Part shown: one piece after another, positions 24,901 to 37,974 of the stretch
Numbering within the stretch: the stretch's first letter is position 1
Layout: the number at the start of each line of letters is the position of its first letter
Source: Lepidurus packardi
Taxonomy: Eukaryota > Arthropoda > Branchiopoda > Notostraca > Triopsidae
Assembly: GCA_023053545.1 (NCBI GenBank)
Contig: JAKZAN010000001.1
Coordinates: forward strand, 3,120,565-3,184,564
Direction: 5' to 3'
Length of the DNA stretch: 64,000 nt
Notes under the pieces: model-generated
Databases searched by the model: none
Seen by the model: the letters and a program-made list of their open reading frames with translations, nothing else
Told to the model about the DNA's origin: nothing
Program-made: the position numbers and the translations under genes

Positions 24901-27900
24901 ATATCCGAGATATCCTATGTTCTTTTGCAAATTTAACTAGTCTACAACACTAGTATAATAGGTAACGTAACGCAACATGTTTAATGATATTGTTGATTAT
25001 TTTCTTAACAATTTCCTAAAATACACTTATAAACGAAGTAACTAGATTTATCCTGGACCAGTCACGCATGATTTTTACAACCACAACTAATGCTCATGTT
25101 CTATTGTAAGTTACAGACCAAAATGTTTGCTAATTTCGTGTTTGTGTCGACTGCGGTAATTTTCAATCAAATGAGGTGTTTTTATCCTTTTAAATTTTGA
25201 AGGCTTTAAATAGGGAATGCCAAAGCGTTCAGTTTCTTGAGTGCGGCTTAGCTTAGTTCCACTCTATTCTCTAAATAACCAAAGTTCTAGCACTTGTACC
25301 GATTAAACTTAGAGCTGAAGCACAGAAACTAAGGCTCTCCCAGAATTAGGGCTGTACGTGCTATGCAAATCTTAGCCTACATTATTCAAATATAAGAATG
25401 GTCCAGGAATGCAACAGCAGCAGTGTAGTTCTACTTCTATGGTTAATTTTTAATTAGCATGTACAATGAAGTCCTATCCCTCTGGTGTGTTTTACTCCAT
25501 GCCCTCCTAAGCCCTTCAACAATAGATAGAAGAACTACAATTCCAGTACCGCTGTTTTTCCCGCAAATATGTGAAGGTCTGCGTTCGTGTCGTTTTGGCT
25601 GAATCCCCCATTCATGGCAAACCCGGAAAGTGTTTTCTCTTTTTCAGTTCCCTAGATACGCCATGAAAATATGAGAATGGCAAAAGATAGAAAGCTTCAT
25701 ATTTCCCAAACTTGCTTACTGTTCAAGTCAAAGTAGAATAATTATTAAAATATGACCACTCATGAAATGTTATATAGTTGCTCCAGTCCTCATGAGGGAC
25801 TATCACTGTATTCATCGTAACGTGCTACGTATTTTCTGTTCCTACTGCTATACAATGCTCCCCTCGTTAGTGTTTTGAGTACGGTCTCGCACAGTCACAA
25901 GTTGTTTCCTAATCTCCTATCGCCTTCGATGTCGAAGGATTTACTTGAGAATGCGGTCTCATTTCAAGGATGAAATTCGGGGAACTAATGAAACAAAATA
26001 ACTACTACATGGTAAGTCCATTACTGCAGTGAGAAAGATGACTTCAAATCGAACTTACCCGTGTTGGTCTTTTGTGTGCAGTAATCCGTCCCAAATTGCT
26101 GCAAACTTTGGAAGAACGTAATTAAAATGAATCGTACTTTAAAAGTTTTTTTATCTCTGGAAAGCTATAATAAGTTGTTTTGTAAATAACAACGTATTTC
26201 TTATAAATATATTTTAGGAAATAATTTTCCAGCATTAATTGAAGAAAACGTCTCTTACGTGAAACGAGGCAGTTGCATATTCTTGTTCACTTGCACAGGG
26301 TCGCCTTCTCGCCACAGGAAAACCTTTGAATCAATAGTAAACACAACTTAATAACCATAACCCCAGCTGTTGTTGAAAGTTCTAAAAGCAAGTATATCTT
26401 ATTTGCGTATCAAAAATAGTTTTGGGTTACCAAATCGTCGGTCGTCCAACCATCTTTTTTTGCGAGAGCAAAGGGGAGAAATCGGATAAGTTGTTTAAAG
26501 AATAAATTCTACTTTCAACGTAATTAACTTAAGTAACAGTAATTTATAACAGAAATACGAAATTTTTAAAAAGCGCAAACTATATACACTGCGTGGCAAC
26601 TTGCGAGGTTCCCGTTCCCCAATCCCATTCTCGTTCAAAAAGACGGCTCCGCTCGGCTTTAGAATTCGTAGTTTGCAATTCTAAGAGCCATGAACACGAG
26701 GGGTTGACTATGTTAAAGGGTCTAAGGTCTTGCATAGATAATTGACCTCTGTCAGGCTAGTGGCCTGCTGCTGGCGTTTGCAAATAAAACACACACAAAA
26801 TTCCAGTATTTTATGATTTACGCACTGTAGACTCTTCAAAACAAGCGAAAACCAAAGATAACAAAACAAGAATCCTAACAAAATTCTCAAAAATCGGAAG
26901 GATCTATTGAAGAAAAAATTGAAACGGAGGTAAAAATCCCCCACTAAAGAAAGCAAAATTGTATTGTCACTTACAGCTTGTCATTCTGAGAGAGCATGTT
27001 TGACGATCTAAACGTAGAGCAGGAAATAGGCAAGAGAGAAAAAAGTTAAACATTGTAGATTATTGAATTCGGGAGCCGGATATGGAGGGAAAGTATTCAT
27101 ATATTGCTTTTCTAGAAATTAATGACATAATACAGAAGAGAGTCTTCTTACCAAGCGGAAAGAGCTGCAGATTCATAGGGCAGGATAGCAACAAAGACAA
27201 CCTGTAAGCAAATGAATTCACGAGGAAAAAAAATTGAAGAGGAAAATTAAGAAAAAAGAGAGAATTGAAAAGTTTAACTTTGTCTCTCTAGTTTTGAGTT
27301 TTTGACGTTTGATTTACCTAATGCTGTACAAAACTTGACCATTTGGAAAGATACGGACGTAGACGTTGGGCACAATAATATTATGGAAGTGGCCCCTTTT
27401 CTCGTTGGTGAAGAACAGATCAGGCATCCATATTTTCATTGGGTCTGCCACTGTCAGATATTTAACTCGGCCTAAGAAAAAGCAGTCGATGAAAACTACA
27501 TATTTTCACTTTGCTTTCTCAGGCCTTGGATATAATGGGGTTTCGAGAGCATTTCTTTATCTAATTATAGTTGCACTTTAAAAAATGTACACATTAATCT
27601 ACCAAAATAATTTAAAGGTACATTCTGTTCTTAGGATAAAAAGACGTCCATTCAATAGTTTTTTTTTTTTATTTTAGTCGATGGAAGTGTTGAAAGAGGT
27701 AGCATTACTTAGTGTAGCTTACCTAGCCCATTCTCGTTATATTTCAAACGTTCATCGAGCCATTCTTCACGGAACGTGAGTTGCACTGCATAGTCCTGTT
27801 AAGCGGAAATATTATGAGAGCAAAGAAAAAATAATGACTTCTAAAGTTCAACGTCAGGGGTTCTTCTTACCATTTGGATGTCACTGATGGAAACAATGTT

Positions 27901-30208
27901 GCGGAAGAGGACATTAATTCGCACTAGCACCGGGCCATCTGTGGGTGGAGTTGTAAAACAGAAAATGGGAACACAGAAAATTGATTTTAGAGGTACGTTT
28001 TCCTTCCTCATTGCGAGTGGATAAGTTTTGGCGAGGAAAAAAAGAATTTGCCGCTTTGGTGGGCTTTATTTCTTTTTTGTACCTGAATTATTTAGTCCTG
28101 CTGGTCGAATCCGTTTGTCGTAATGAGCAGGCGCTAAAATTTTGTCCAAGACTTGCTTTTCGCGCTCTCGAGCATTCAGTTTGGCAGCCGAACCTGAAGA
28201 AGCCGAAGAAGCCACGCCCCCTCTGTTAGCGTCACCGCCTGAGGCTGAAGGTTCCCGTGACGAAAAGGGTTCCCTCGAAAGTACTTGTCCTAAAGCTCTG
28301 CCAAAGCAACATTCACTAGTTTATTTGGTCTTCTAAGTTTCGTTTCAGGAACAACAAAAAATTTGGAGCATAAAAAGTCCCGAATCGGCGAGTTGAACTG
28401 TTTTAAAGTGTAAAGAGTTCAATTCACGGACGAGAAAGACAAAAATATGAAGAAAAACTTGCCATCTTTTATGAAATGCTTCCCTTTTTTTGGGTCCGCA
28501 ATGCGGCGCCAAGACGCTTTTGATGTATTTTTTTTACTATTCCTGTTCCCTTTTCTTTTGCTATACTTTGGGCCATCCCAGTCGTACCCAACGTTTTTTC
28601 TTTTTCTTTTTGAGCTATTGTACCATAGTAGTCGCCAGGGCGTCTTATTGACGTCTTGGGCCTATTAAGTTAGATAGATACTCTTCCACTACTGGCACCA
28701 TCAACAGCATCGTACTGTAATGCCCAGTAGCAAGGGAAGGGAAAACCCCATAAAACGATATGTTCTGGCAAAGACTCGTTAACGAAAAGGGGGTAGGATC
28801 AGAGTTTGCTTGAGATATTGATGTCCGATTAAGTTCCCGTAGCTTTTCTGCTATAGGGTGAAGGTCGTTTGTCCTTGTCGCGGTTAAGACAAAGCTCAAT
28901 TCTGCGTCTGGAGTTGGGGCAGAACTTTACAGCCTTTCAAAAGATGTATTGAAATTTTTCCCCTTTTTATTTCGTATATCTCTTAAATAAATAGCAATAA
29001 AGTACGTAAAGACAGATAGAGGGTAATGGATTTTTTTTGGAGGGGATCATAGTAATTTTTTACTTTGGCTCAGGCGGTTGTTTGTTTTATGAGCCTTAAT
29101 AAGGAGGTGACGGCTGTGGTGTGCAGCCACACATAAGGAAAAACTGTTGGCGTGTATCTTCGTTCCCCCGTTTTATTGCTAGGTGTTACTGCACTCACCC
29201 CCACCCCCACCCCCCCTGTTCATGCGGCAGATATTACAGTTATGAGAGAGCAAACCCGACAACCCCTAAAATTCTGTTTCACTCGTTGTTGGCCTCCCTT
29301 TTTCGGATTTCTAGTTCAGAAGGAAATTGTTGAAATCGATTCAGTTTCCATACACACTCTCGACACGACCGTAGAGCAGGAAATTTTACTGTGTGAAAAG
29401 AGGAAGAATTTGACATCAGTTTCCAGTCTTGCCACGCCTACTGACTTGATCCAGGTGGCAACTCCCGTTCTTTATACTTTGCCTTTTTGGATAGTAATGG
29501 ACTCGTTACCAGGTGTCTAGAAGTACATTGTTTGTGTAGTTCTGTATGAAACTCTCTCGTTTAACCCCCAAACAATGGTAGCCTACAGCAAAGCAAAAAG
29601 CCTGTTTACGAGTTCGTAACGTCATTTTCCCCGTTTCTCAGGTAGAACTGCATCCTAGGAATAAGGCGTCCCAAAACTGATTGGGTGGAGTGACGTCAAA
29701 GCTACCAAACATTACTACCATTAAACTTGCTTTCTAAAAAAATAAGAAATAAGTCCTTCAAAGAGTTAGGAATGTATCTGTTGATGCAATCTTTTGGGAT
29801 TTTAGGAGGTGCTAGTACAGTACTATATTATCCAGCCCCCCCCCCCCCTCCCCCAGAAAAAAAAAAAGATAGCTACTGATAAAAATAAGTCCAATTGGGA
29901 TTTGTGTAACGAGTCAGGCTAAGGGGGACCGTTTCCACCGGTTAACTTTTCGAATTCATTATGTGCGTCATTCACCACTGGAAAGGCAGGCTGGGGTAAC
30001 GCTACGACTCCGGTGTAACCTCCAGAGAAACGTTGGTAGCTTTAATTTTTGACGGGATAGCTACACTTGAAAATTATTTCCCAGTAAGTCATGAACAACA
30101 ATGTGAAAACTTAAATGAAAAAGGGGAAAAGGAAATTTTACGTACGTGTTGAATACGGAAATTAATCCGAAGAATACAAATATCCATGAGTACAAGCGTT
30201 CCATTCTC
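21936..30208 (-). CDS. GluCl: Glutamate-gated chloride channel subunit (GluCl-A)
   Basis: This is a Cys-loop ligand-gated anion channel of nerve and muscle membranes, gated by glutamate and the target of macrocyclic lactones. Twelve minus-strand coding exons have matching phases: 30146-30204 (ATG at 30204), 28083-28297, 27871-27938, 27723-27795, 27318-27471, 27152-27201, 26975-27007, 26431-26453, 26259-26323, 26059-26105, 23961-24388, and 21936-22196 or 22199. The product is about 491 residues: signal peptide [20 protein letters not shown], ligand domain with [12 protein letters not shown], Cys-loop Cys197-Cys211 ([15 protein letters not shown]), second disulfide Cys256-Cys267, TM1-TM3 (about 279-360, [17 protein letters not shown] in TM2), and TM4 near the C terminus. 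The Pro-Ala-Arg entry to TM2 fits anion selectivity. The coding start follows a splice acceptor at 30210-30209, so a 5' UTR exon lies upstream. Large introns (22200-23960, 24389-26058, 28298-30145) hold repeats but no recognised gene. Confidence 0.95.
22400..22750. repeat. Diverged repeated segments in the last GluCl-A intron
   Basis: Segments near 22402-22443 and 22556-22604 share CACGTGG, then a GTAACGAA.GTGTC block, then a CTA.GGTA block. An inverted relative (GACACTTCCGTTA) lies near 22730-22742. The pattern suggests an old MITE or a local duplication. No coding content was seen. Confidence 0.4.
22890..22923 (+). repeat. Poly-T tract in a GluCl-A intron
   Basis: About 33 T residues are interrupted by a single C. 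On the gene's own strand this is poly-A. It may be a retroposon tail, but no body of an element was recognised beside it. Confidence 0.85.
24644..24804. mobile_element. Foldback MITE-like palindrome in a GluCl-A intron
   Basis: Two arms of about 70 bp are near-perfect reverse complements separated by about 20 bp. The left arm includes TCTTTACC, AATTCGCTCCCTA and GGGCGAAATCCAC; the right arm carries their complements. The outer ends are TATAG-like on both sides, compatible with a TA target duplication. The element is non-coding and sits in the intron between the exons at 24388 and 26059. Confidence 0.8.
29836..29848 (+). repeat. Poly-C tract
   Basis: Thirteen C residues, followed after a T by five more, lie inside the first GluCl-A coding intron. 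Confidence 0.9.
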
Positions 30209-30799
30209 CTAGGAGAGAATTTTTGTTAAATTAAATACAGAATTATTACTTTTGTACCTCAAACTAGAAATAATTTCTATCCGTAAAGACATTTATTCGA
30301 TGGGATCAAGTGCAAGGGATTTATTGTAACGAAGGAACGTGCTCCATGGGTACATTAGACGGATTGATGTGAGCAAGGATGGATCGATGTTGGATCTCTT
30401 AGCAAGCAAGTTGAAATTAATTATGCATGGTCTGTACAAAGCCCAAAAAGCTCTCCAAAAAAGGGTTTATTTAATGAAAGTAAAAAAAGCACAAAAAAAA
30501 AGAAGAAGATATTGTTACACAAAATTGATTTTCTAACCAATTGAAAAGGATTTGGCTTCCTCTACGGAGTGAAACATTCCTTCACGCCTGTAGGGAAACG
30601 ATTACAAGTTATGGTCCGTCACGCGCTGTTGCTTTGCTTATACTTTTGTTACAAAAAAAAATAAAAAATAATGTGTAGAAAATTAGAATAAGACGCTTTT
30701 TTCCGCTTTTTTGGAAATATCATATGGCTGCGCGTCTCGATTTTAGTTTCCTATCATTTCCGCGTTCTCGATAAATATTTAAGGTTGTAAATTGGCTTA

Positions 30800-31016
30800 A
30801 CGTGTTGACCTTATGACGACTATACGCACCGTAGGTTTGACGTGACATTGACCTAATATTCACCTGACACTGTTTTAACTCTATTATCCGACCTGACCTC
30901 ACTGAGACTGATCTTTATTCAACTTCATTGTGGACGTATGACCTTTTAGTCTTCCCTTTCCTTCTCTTGTATAAATGCTCATCTTTTGGTGAATAAAGTC
31001 AGTCATACGTTGACAT
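30800..31016 (+). mobile_element. Possible solo-LTR-like segment
   Basis: The segment has a TATA-like TATAAATG near 30971 followed about 20 bases later by GAATAAAG and an ACA-like end before 31016. This order of promoter and polyadenylation signals is typical of a retroelement LTR. No second copy, primer-binding site or target duplication was seen, so the call is weak. Confidence 0.15.
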
Positions 31017-31020
31017 ATAT

Positions 31021-31105
31021 ATCGATTAATCCGGTATTGCCAAAAGAGCCCATCCGACTCGGATGGGCTCCTGAGCGCTCTTTTGGCAATACCAGATTAA
31101 TCGAT
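31021..31105. mobile_element. 85-bp foldback hairpin
   Basis: Outer arms of 28 bases, beginning ATCGATTAATC, match as inverted repeats with one mismatch. After a 9-base bulge on the right side, a further 10-base stem (GCCCATCCGA) closes the loop. The element is preceded by an AT run, as is common for TA-targeting MITEs. It has no coding content. Confidence 0.75.
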
Positions 31106-31995
31106 AAGCTAACTTCGTTCTTTTTTTACATGTCAGGGTGAAAAAGCAGTCCAATGGATCCTTCTTTTTGTTGTCACTGCAGAAATACGATGACGTTCTC
31201 GGTGTTCGTAATTTCTTCGAAGGAACATATAGACAGTCTTATTTTTGTCATGCGCCTAGGTGAGCTTACCGATTAAATTTCGATTTCCTGAACGGGAATC
31301 ACAGGAATCGAAGAATTTCTCGTAGCTGTCTTAGAAATGTCGGGGGAAAAAATACCCAAATTGTTCACAAGGAATAAAACCAACCGTTCTTCGAGTCCGA
31401 GCAGGTATATATCGCTACGTAATATTTTAAGGGGCTACGGGGGTCGATACTCCCGTAGGAGGTGGCGAAATACCCGACAACGACACGTAAAAAGGGTTGG
31501 TTGTCAGCTTCAGTGAGACATGATTGTGTGTGAGAATATCCCTCTTCCCGTCACTTAAAGGTGACGGAACGCTCAGAGAGACCTATACGAGTGTCTGTCC
31601 TAATTGAAAAATGAGCGCCTTCTCGTCTAAAGACCGTGCGTTTTTCCTGATTTGTTTGGTTCTTTCCTACGATTATTTTCCGCAGAAGCGTGAGAGAGGG
31701 AGGACGACTCGGGATAAACGAGTCAGCCTATGATTTCTGACAGACCTAATAGAACACGCTGTCGTGATTTGCTGAGTATTTTTTGCTTTTGCAGTTTATT
31801 AATGATGATCTTTCTTCTTGTTTTGCATTGCTGTTAAGGTTACAGAGAAAAGAGCAAGATGGCGTAACAAGAAAGAAGCTGAAGAAGGAAGAGAGATATT
31901 GATGATCCTCGGATCAAGTGTTAGTATATGACTCGACATGAACATGAAGCACGGAGTCACATAAAAAAAGAAAAGAAAAATAAAGGAAAAAAGGA

Positions 31996-32007
31996 GGGGG
32001 GGGGGGG
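31996..32007 (+). repeat. Poly-G tract
   Basis: Twelve G residues lie within a purine-rich (A/G) stretch of about 75 bases (31965-32040). Confidence 0.9.
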
Positions 32008-32935
32008 AGGAAGAAAAAGAGGAAAGAGTTGAGAAAAGTACTGCGCGGGCGACTCTGATTGGTATTACAATTTCCCCAAAGGGTGAAAATTTATAATTTA
32101 GAGGAATGCTATCATTATTGTACTGTTTCAGTTCCGAACACTATTTTTGATATGATATTAATCACGTTTTCAGCTTGATCTTCGTTAACGCGTACTGATA
32201 CAATAATGAAAAAGAACAGAGACGTATGATATAAGATACTGGAATTACGACAAGCCAAGACCAAGTATCAATGGTTAATACTTAACAAAACCTAATTTTA
32301 GAAAGAACAGCTTATCGTTCATACTGAATTATAAACCCCCCAAAACTATTAATCGATGTGGATTTATTGACAATGGTAGTTAATAAGTAATTATTCATTT
32401 TTGCTTAAATACTAAAGTTTTTAAGCTCCTGATTGTCTTGAATTTTAAGTTCGCCTGTATTACTGATTTAGGACTATTTAATTACTAATAACTTGTATTC
32501 CCCCACAAAGATTACGTTAGCATTACATAACGTTACAATTGTTTTCAAGTTAACTGGTCGGGTAATCTAGCACGGAGGAGTAAACATTGAATGAGCCATT
32601 ATTATATTATGGAGTAAACATTGAATAGAAGTCCCTTATTTTTCTTAAAGGCAAGCAGTAACAATATTTTTGCTTATTTATAGCTTCGTTATTCATTTTA
32701 AAAACATCTTTTAAAATTTTTATAGCAATTTTCTTAGGCAGCTTTTTGTTATTTCTCTTAAAGTAACACCCTTCATTTAACGAAATCTCAGCATTTCTGT
32801 ATGGAACTAAGCTTCCAAGGTTCCATATAATAAACATAAATACCGGCGGATCGTTTTTTTCTTCAGATAGAGTGCTTATTTTCCTCCCCTCTGCAGTTTA
32901 TATAACCATCGAAATACTGTTTTTGTTACAGAAAT

Positions 32936-33127
32936 GTCGGAAAAAAAGAACTCAGAACTCGCGCGTCAGAATAGCTAAGAAAGAAAGCCCCGTTCCTGGG
33001 ATAAGAACTATGGACTTTCGCGGAAAGGCCTTCGATCAGAGATATGGTCAGCGGGTCAACTCAGCAGAACAGCTAATCAGGATCACGGCTGTTCCCAAGG
33101 CTCCGGAAAGAAAAAGTCTCCTCAAAA
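32936..33127 (+). other. Exon-like open segment of unknown identity
   Basis: A good acceptor (TTTTTGTTACAG) opens an uninterrupted frame that ends at a consensus donor (GTGAGC) near 33128. A second acceptor (TATTTCAG at 33295-33302) leads into another open stretch that joins in phase, starting PLEYSNSELLRQLISS. The predicted peptide is basic and matches no family I know. It could be a lineage-specific gene, a non-coding exon or chance. Confidence 0.2.
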
Positions 33128-36100
33128 TACGTGAGCTTTCTTCCATTTCTGTTTCTTTTCTTGCTTAGATCTCCTTTCTTATACATTCTTTTGCTTTGTA
33201 AAAAAAAAATTGTAAATGTACAATGAAAATACGTATATCTGTTATTATATCCAAATTGTACCGCCGTTTCCCATACTTTATATATTAATTTTCGTATTTC
33301 AGCATTGGAATACTCCAACAGTGAATTACTTCGACAATTAATATCTTCAGTAGTGAACTCTCAAAAAATAGAATTCGGAGACCACTGCTGTAAAATTCAC
33401 AAAATTGTCACAAGAAGAGTTCGATTTCATTCCGGGCGATTTCTTTCGGTTCAACCTCAACATCCTCGGCAGTGGCTTCTAAGAATCTCATTTTCTTTTA
33501 AAGCAATAGTTGATCAAGCCTATTTCCGTCTAAATTGTTTCTTCTTAGTCCATTTCAGCCGGTGATGAGGAGTAGGACTCTTTCTTGTGAGGATAAGACA
33601 ACTCGTGTCTAGTTTGTACTAATTGGGACCAGCGAAGATTTCCTTTGGACGTAGACCTTCTTAACCCCCGGGCGCAAAGACCTGAACAAAGCTATGCCTT
33701 CTTTGGTAGTTAATAACTAACTTTATAGAAAATATTCTTGCTAAAATTTGGGGGATTTCTTCTTAATTTTTATAGCTGCATTTTTTATACAAAACGTAGG
33801 AACGGAAAAGACATAATGTGCGTCAGTGCTTTAAACATAATTTTATTAAAAAAATCCCCTTCGATCGCTATTACCCCGCCGATTCTTGGAATCGGACCAT
33901 AAAATCCAGGGGTGCAGCGTCTATTCTTCCTGGCGCGGACCCAAAAGTTGTTTCAATAGGTTATGTAGAAAGAAAAGGTTCTTCATCTAGAAGTAAGAGG
34001 AAGAAGATCTGTAACGGTCCCTCCCGGAAAAAGCTATTAGCTTCATCGGCCCAGAAAGGGGCGGTGCTTTTAGTATCCCAACATCTTTGTGTGCCCTCGA
34101 GTCCATCGTATGCATCGACCGACTCATTTTCCAAAGCTTCTTCTTGCTTTTTTGCCAATTGGTTTTTCTTTCCACGATTGGCTCGTTATTATTAAACGCG
34201 TGTGTTAGGATATCCAGGGGTTTTTCTTACGGGGTGAAAAGGCGGGGCTAAACCATCTTGGTCTTGGTCCCGTATTGTCTTTAGGATACGCATTTATCGA
34301 TTAAATGTAAAGATTGCCGAGGCTTAGGGACTTTAGACTCTTGCTTATGCCTTTCACTTCTGTTATTTCTGCGAGAAGGCGGGGTTAAAGCCTTACCAGC
34401 CTCTCTCTCGCAGTGAAGTGATTCGGTAGTGAATAAGCAAGGCATCGTTTTTCTACTTTTTTTTACTCAGTTTTATTCAATTAGGATCTTACCTTCAACT
34501 GCTGTAGTTACTCTCTGCAGATGTTATTTTTCAGAAATTATTTCTGAACTTTGTGGTAAAATTTCCCGAGATTGAAGGGAAAGCAATTCCGAAGCAATTT
34601 CTGGGCTTAGGCTGAGCACTGCATAGCTTCTACTCACAGAATGTGACACTCACTCAGACAGTTTAATTAAAACAGAAAGTCTTCAGAAAGTGGGGGTTAG
34701 GTGGGACAAATGGATATCTTCACTTGCTCAAGAGCGTCTTTGTCATGTTGAAAGGCAACGCGAGGTGGATACAACTTGCTCCTTCTCCAGGGTAGAAAAC
34801 AGGAATGGGATACCGTTCGGCGCGAATTTACACTCCTGTCCGGGTAATAGGCAAGACGGAGCAGTAACAGAAACCCCGCCACGTTCGCTGTACGTTGCTC
34901 ACCACACGCCATCTAACAGTTACAGGAAAAGCTTATCGTGCATCCCACCAAAATCGCCAGCGGCCAAACTAACGGCCGTTTTTCAAAATGTCGGCTTTAC
35001 TTTGAATTATAATACTAAATACTTACAAATAATATAATAATACTTAAAAATAAATACTTAGCTATGTACTATCTGTATTTATTTATGACACTATTATCCC
35101 TACTTTTGTTCAGTCTTCTGTTGCGCAATACTCTGCATGTGGGGAAATAATTAACTTTTTGTTTTTGGGGGGCCCACAACATCCCTTTTATCTCTCCGCT
35201 TGATTAAAGGGGTCATGGAAACAGTTAAAGTGGTGACTAGACTGGTATTTTGCGATTTTACGGAATATTAGGTAAAAATATGTGTATCTTAAGGGTATAG
35301 TTACTTTTCAAATATTAATTTATGTAACAAGCAAAATATATATTTGGGCAGATGCTTGTAGTTCCAATTCTCTATAGGTAAAAAAGCAGTCTGGGAGATT
35401 TTTCAATAATTTTAGTAGCGTACAATTTTGGACGCAACATGCTTGAGAGAAAAAGTTGGAAATTGTTTTAAGGGGTCTCAGGGTGTATTGATCGTTCGCG
35501 TGTATGGGAAGTAGGTTACGTAGAGACGGTAAACTTGCAAGAACCTGCGAAACTATTGCTGTGGCTATTTAAAAAAAATTGTACTTATGTTTTTAACAGT
35601 TTATTTAGAGACAAGTGATTTGGAGTGAAAATGATCGCATGAGATATTGCAAAGTTTGCAAATGGTCAAAATCGGTTGACCATATCTCATGTTTTAAGTT
35701 GGTGATCAATAGTGTTTGGTCGATATGCAAAGTGTATGTCCCTGGAAAAGTAGGTTCCGTGCTGTTCTCGTCAAGCCATAGCACATCAGCAATGCAAAGA
35801 CGCGACTAGTTCCCAAGGGTTTTTAATTACACATAAGACACGAGCAATTCGAGCGATGTACCGACATGCAGAGGACACAATATGCACCCTTAGGGATGAG
35901 GCAAGGAAAAGGGGGATCACTGTGGGGTGAAGCTAGAGACTTCTTTCTGATGAATTATGATACATAGGATAGCTTTTAATTATCTACTTTCATCTGTTAT
36001 ACAAACTTTTTGACATAATGGACGAGTATTGAATAGCTGACGAATTTTCATTTCAGTATTGACGATTTGTATCCTTTTACTAACTAAATATTCGTAACAC

Positions 36101-36676
36101 CGTTGTTATTTTTAGTAAAGTAGTATTAAAATTTATGTTGCTCGAATGATTTTCTAGCATTTTCTAGTATTGGAGAAAGTGAAGTAATGTTAGATTTTCT
36201 AAAGAAAAGATGCAAAAATTAAAGTGTTAAAATACTCTAGAAACTAAAAAAAAAACTTTTTCCCACAAGATGTAAGATGTATATATACGCCTACGGAAAA
36301 AAGGGTTATTTGCTGCATTTTGTGTAGTTCTTGCTTCGGAATTATAGATTGTAAAAACCTTTTTAACAAGACGCCCTGGCAGGGGTTCATTTGGGGTTGA
36401 GTTCTCGGACTTGCACAAGATTTGATACGGAATTATACTAAATTAAAAGATAGATGTTTCCTAATTGAGCCCTTCCTTCTATTGTTCCTCAACAACAATT
36501 TCATCTAAATTAAGCGAAACTCTCTTCAAGTGATTCTCCGATTACGAGTCGCTTGTCCCTTGAGTAGCTTTCATACCGGGATTTGGCCAGCATACCAACA
36601 AGCGATCGAAGTAACACCTAAAACAAAGGTCTTTCACTCTCTTTTCCTTTATTTATTTTATTGTTCATAACTAACG

Positions 36677-36690
36677 CCCCCCCCCCCCCC
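36677..36690 (+). repeat. Poly-C tract
   Basis: Fourteen uninterrupted C residues in intergenic DNA, with nothing recognised beside them. Confidence 0.9.
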
Positions 36691-37558
36691 TAAAATATCT
36701 CATTTACCTTTCATCAAATTGATCAACATTATTTATCGCCGTCAGTTTAGCGACCGTAGTAACACCTGTGCGATAATTTTTACGTTCCTTTTTGTTTATT
36801 TACTTTTTCTTAGTTAAAACGCCCCTAAAATACTTAAGTTTAATTGGAATTCATTGCAATTATTTATCGCCGACACCTTATAAGTGTTCAAATATGAACG
36901 TAACGTAAAGGCTAATGAGTTATTCATGTATAAAATACGGCCGTCAGGGGAACTACAATCAACATCCGTAAGTTTTTTTTATACACGTTTATTTAAAAAT
37001 TACGTCTTCATCTCCATTTGTCACGCTGCTGGTGGCCGTTTTAGGGTCTGGCGAGTTTCTGAGAAGAAACCTTATAAAAAATGAACATGAACTGTTTTCC
37101 TTCTGCTTAGTTACAGGGAAGACTGGGGAAGCTTCACAGGGTTGAATAGAGGGAGCTAGCTGAGGGGACTCGAAAGGATACGTTAGCAATTAATCACAAG
37201 CCTTGTATGATCGCTGGGGTATACTTTCTGGAAGCGCAGGGTAGAAAATTGTATAGCGAGAAAGCGTATAGAGGGACGTGCCATGCATGCTACATGCCCC
37301 TTTATATATCTATTGGACGATGGGTTTTCTCTTTTACTTTCTGGTAGGAAAGGGGTCCCCCACCCAGTCCTTTGATACGTGCCCCCTGTGACGCCTCTCC
37401 TCTTTTTGTCCTTTATCGATACTTACTCGTGACATAGTTTACACTTTCCCCACATTGCGTGTGACACTTTTGGGGTAAAACTAGGGGGAAGGCGGTGGGT
37501 AGCAGCGTGGGTAGTGTAAGCAAATCCAAATGGGGCACGGAATGGCGTGCTACTGACG

Positions 37559-37741
<183 letters not shown>

Positions 37742-37974
37742 GATATATAGATATAGATATGTAGAGAGAGAGATAAATGTGATGACGTTCGCTAGGGGGC
37801 TACGAAAGGAGGTTTCGTTAGGGTGGTGGTAGTGGTGGTGGGCCAAAGTAGTGGTGTTTCTTGTGCGACGTGATCAATATCCCTCTGGAGATGCTCTTGC
37901 TCCTTAGCTCCCCGTCTCGGTCTCACAGTCTCGACTCGCACTTGGCAAGTTTCAACCCCCTGATTGCGACGTTT

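Noticed and set aside
29152-29520. 122-codon plus-strand frame in the first GluCl-A coding intron
   Set aside because: No family similarity recognised, and it is antisense within an intron.
33818-34195. 125-codon frame on plus overlapping a shorter one on minus
   Set aside because: Neither strand shows a known family, and overlapping frames on both strands argue for chance.
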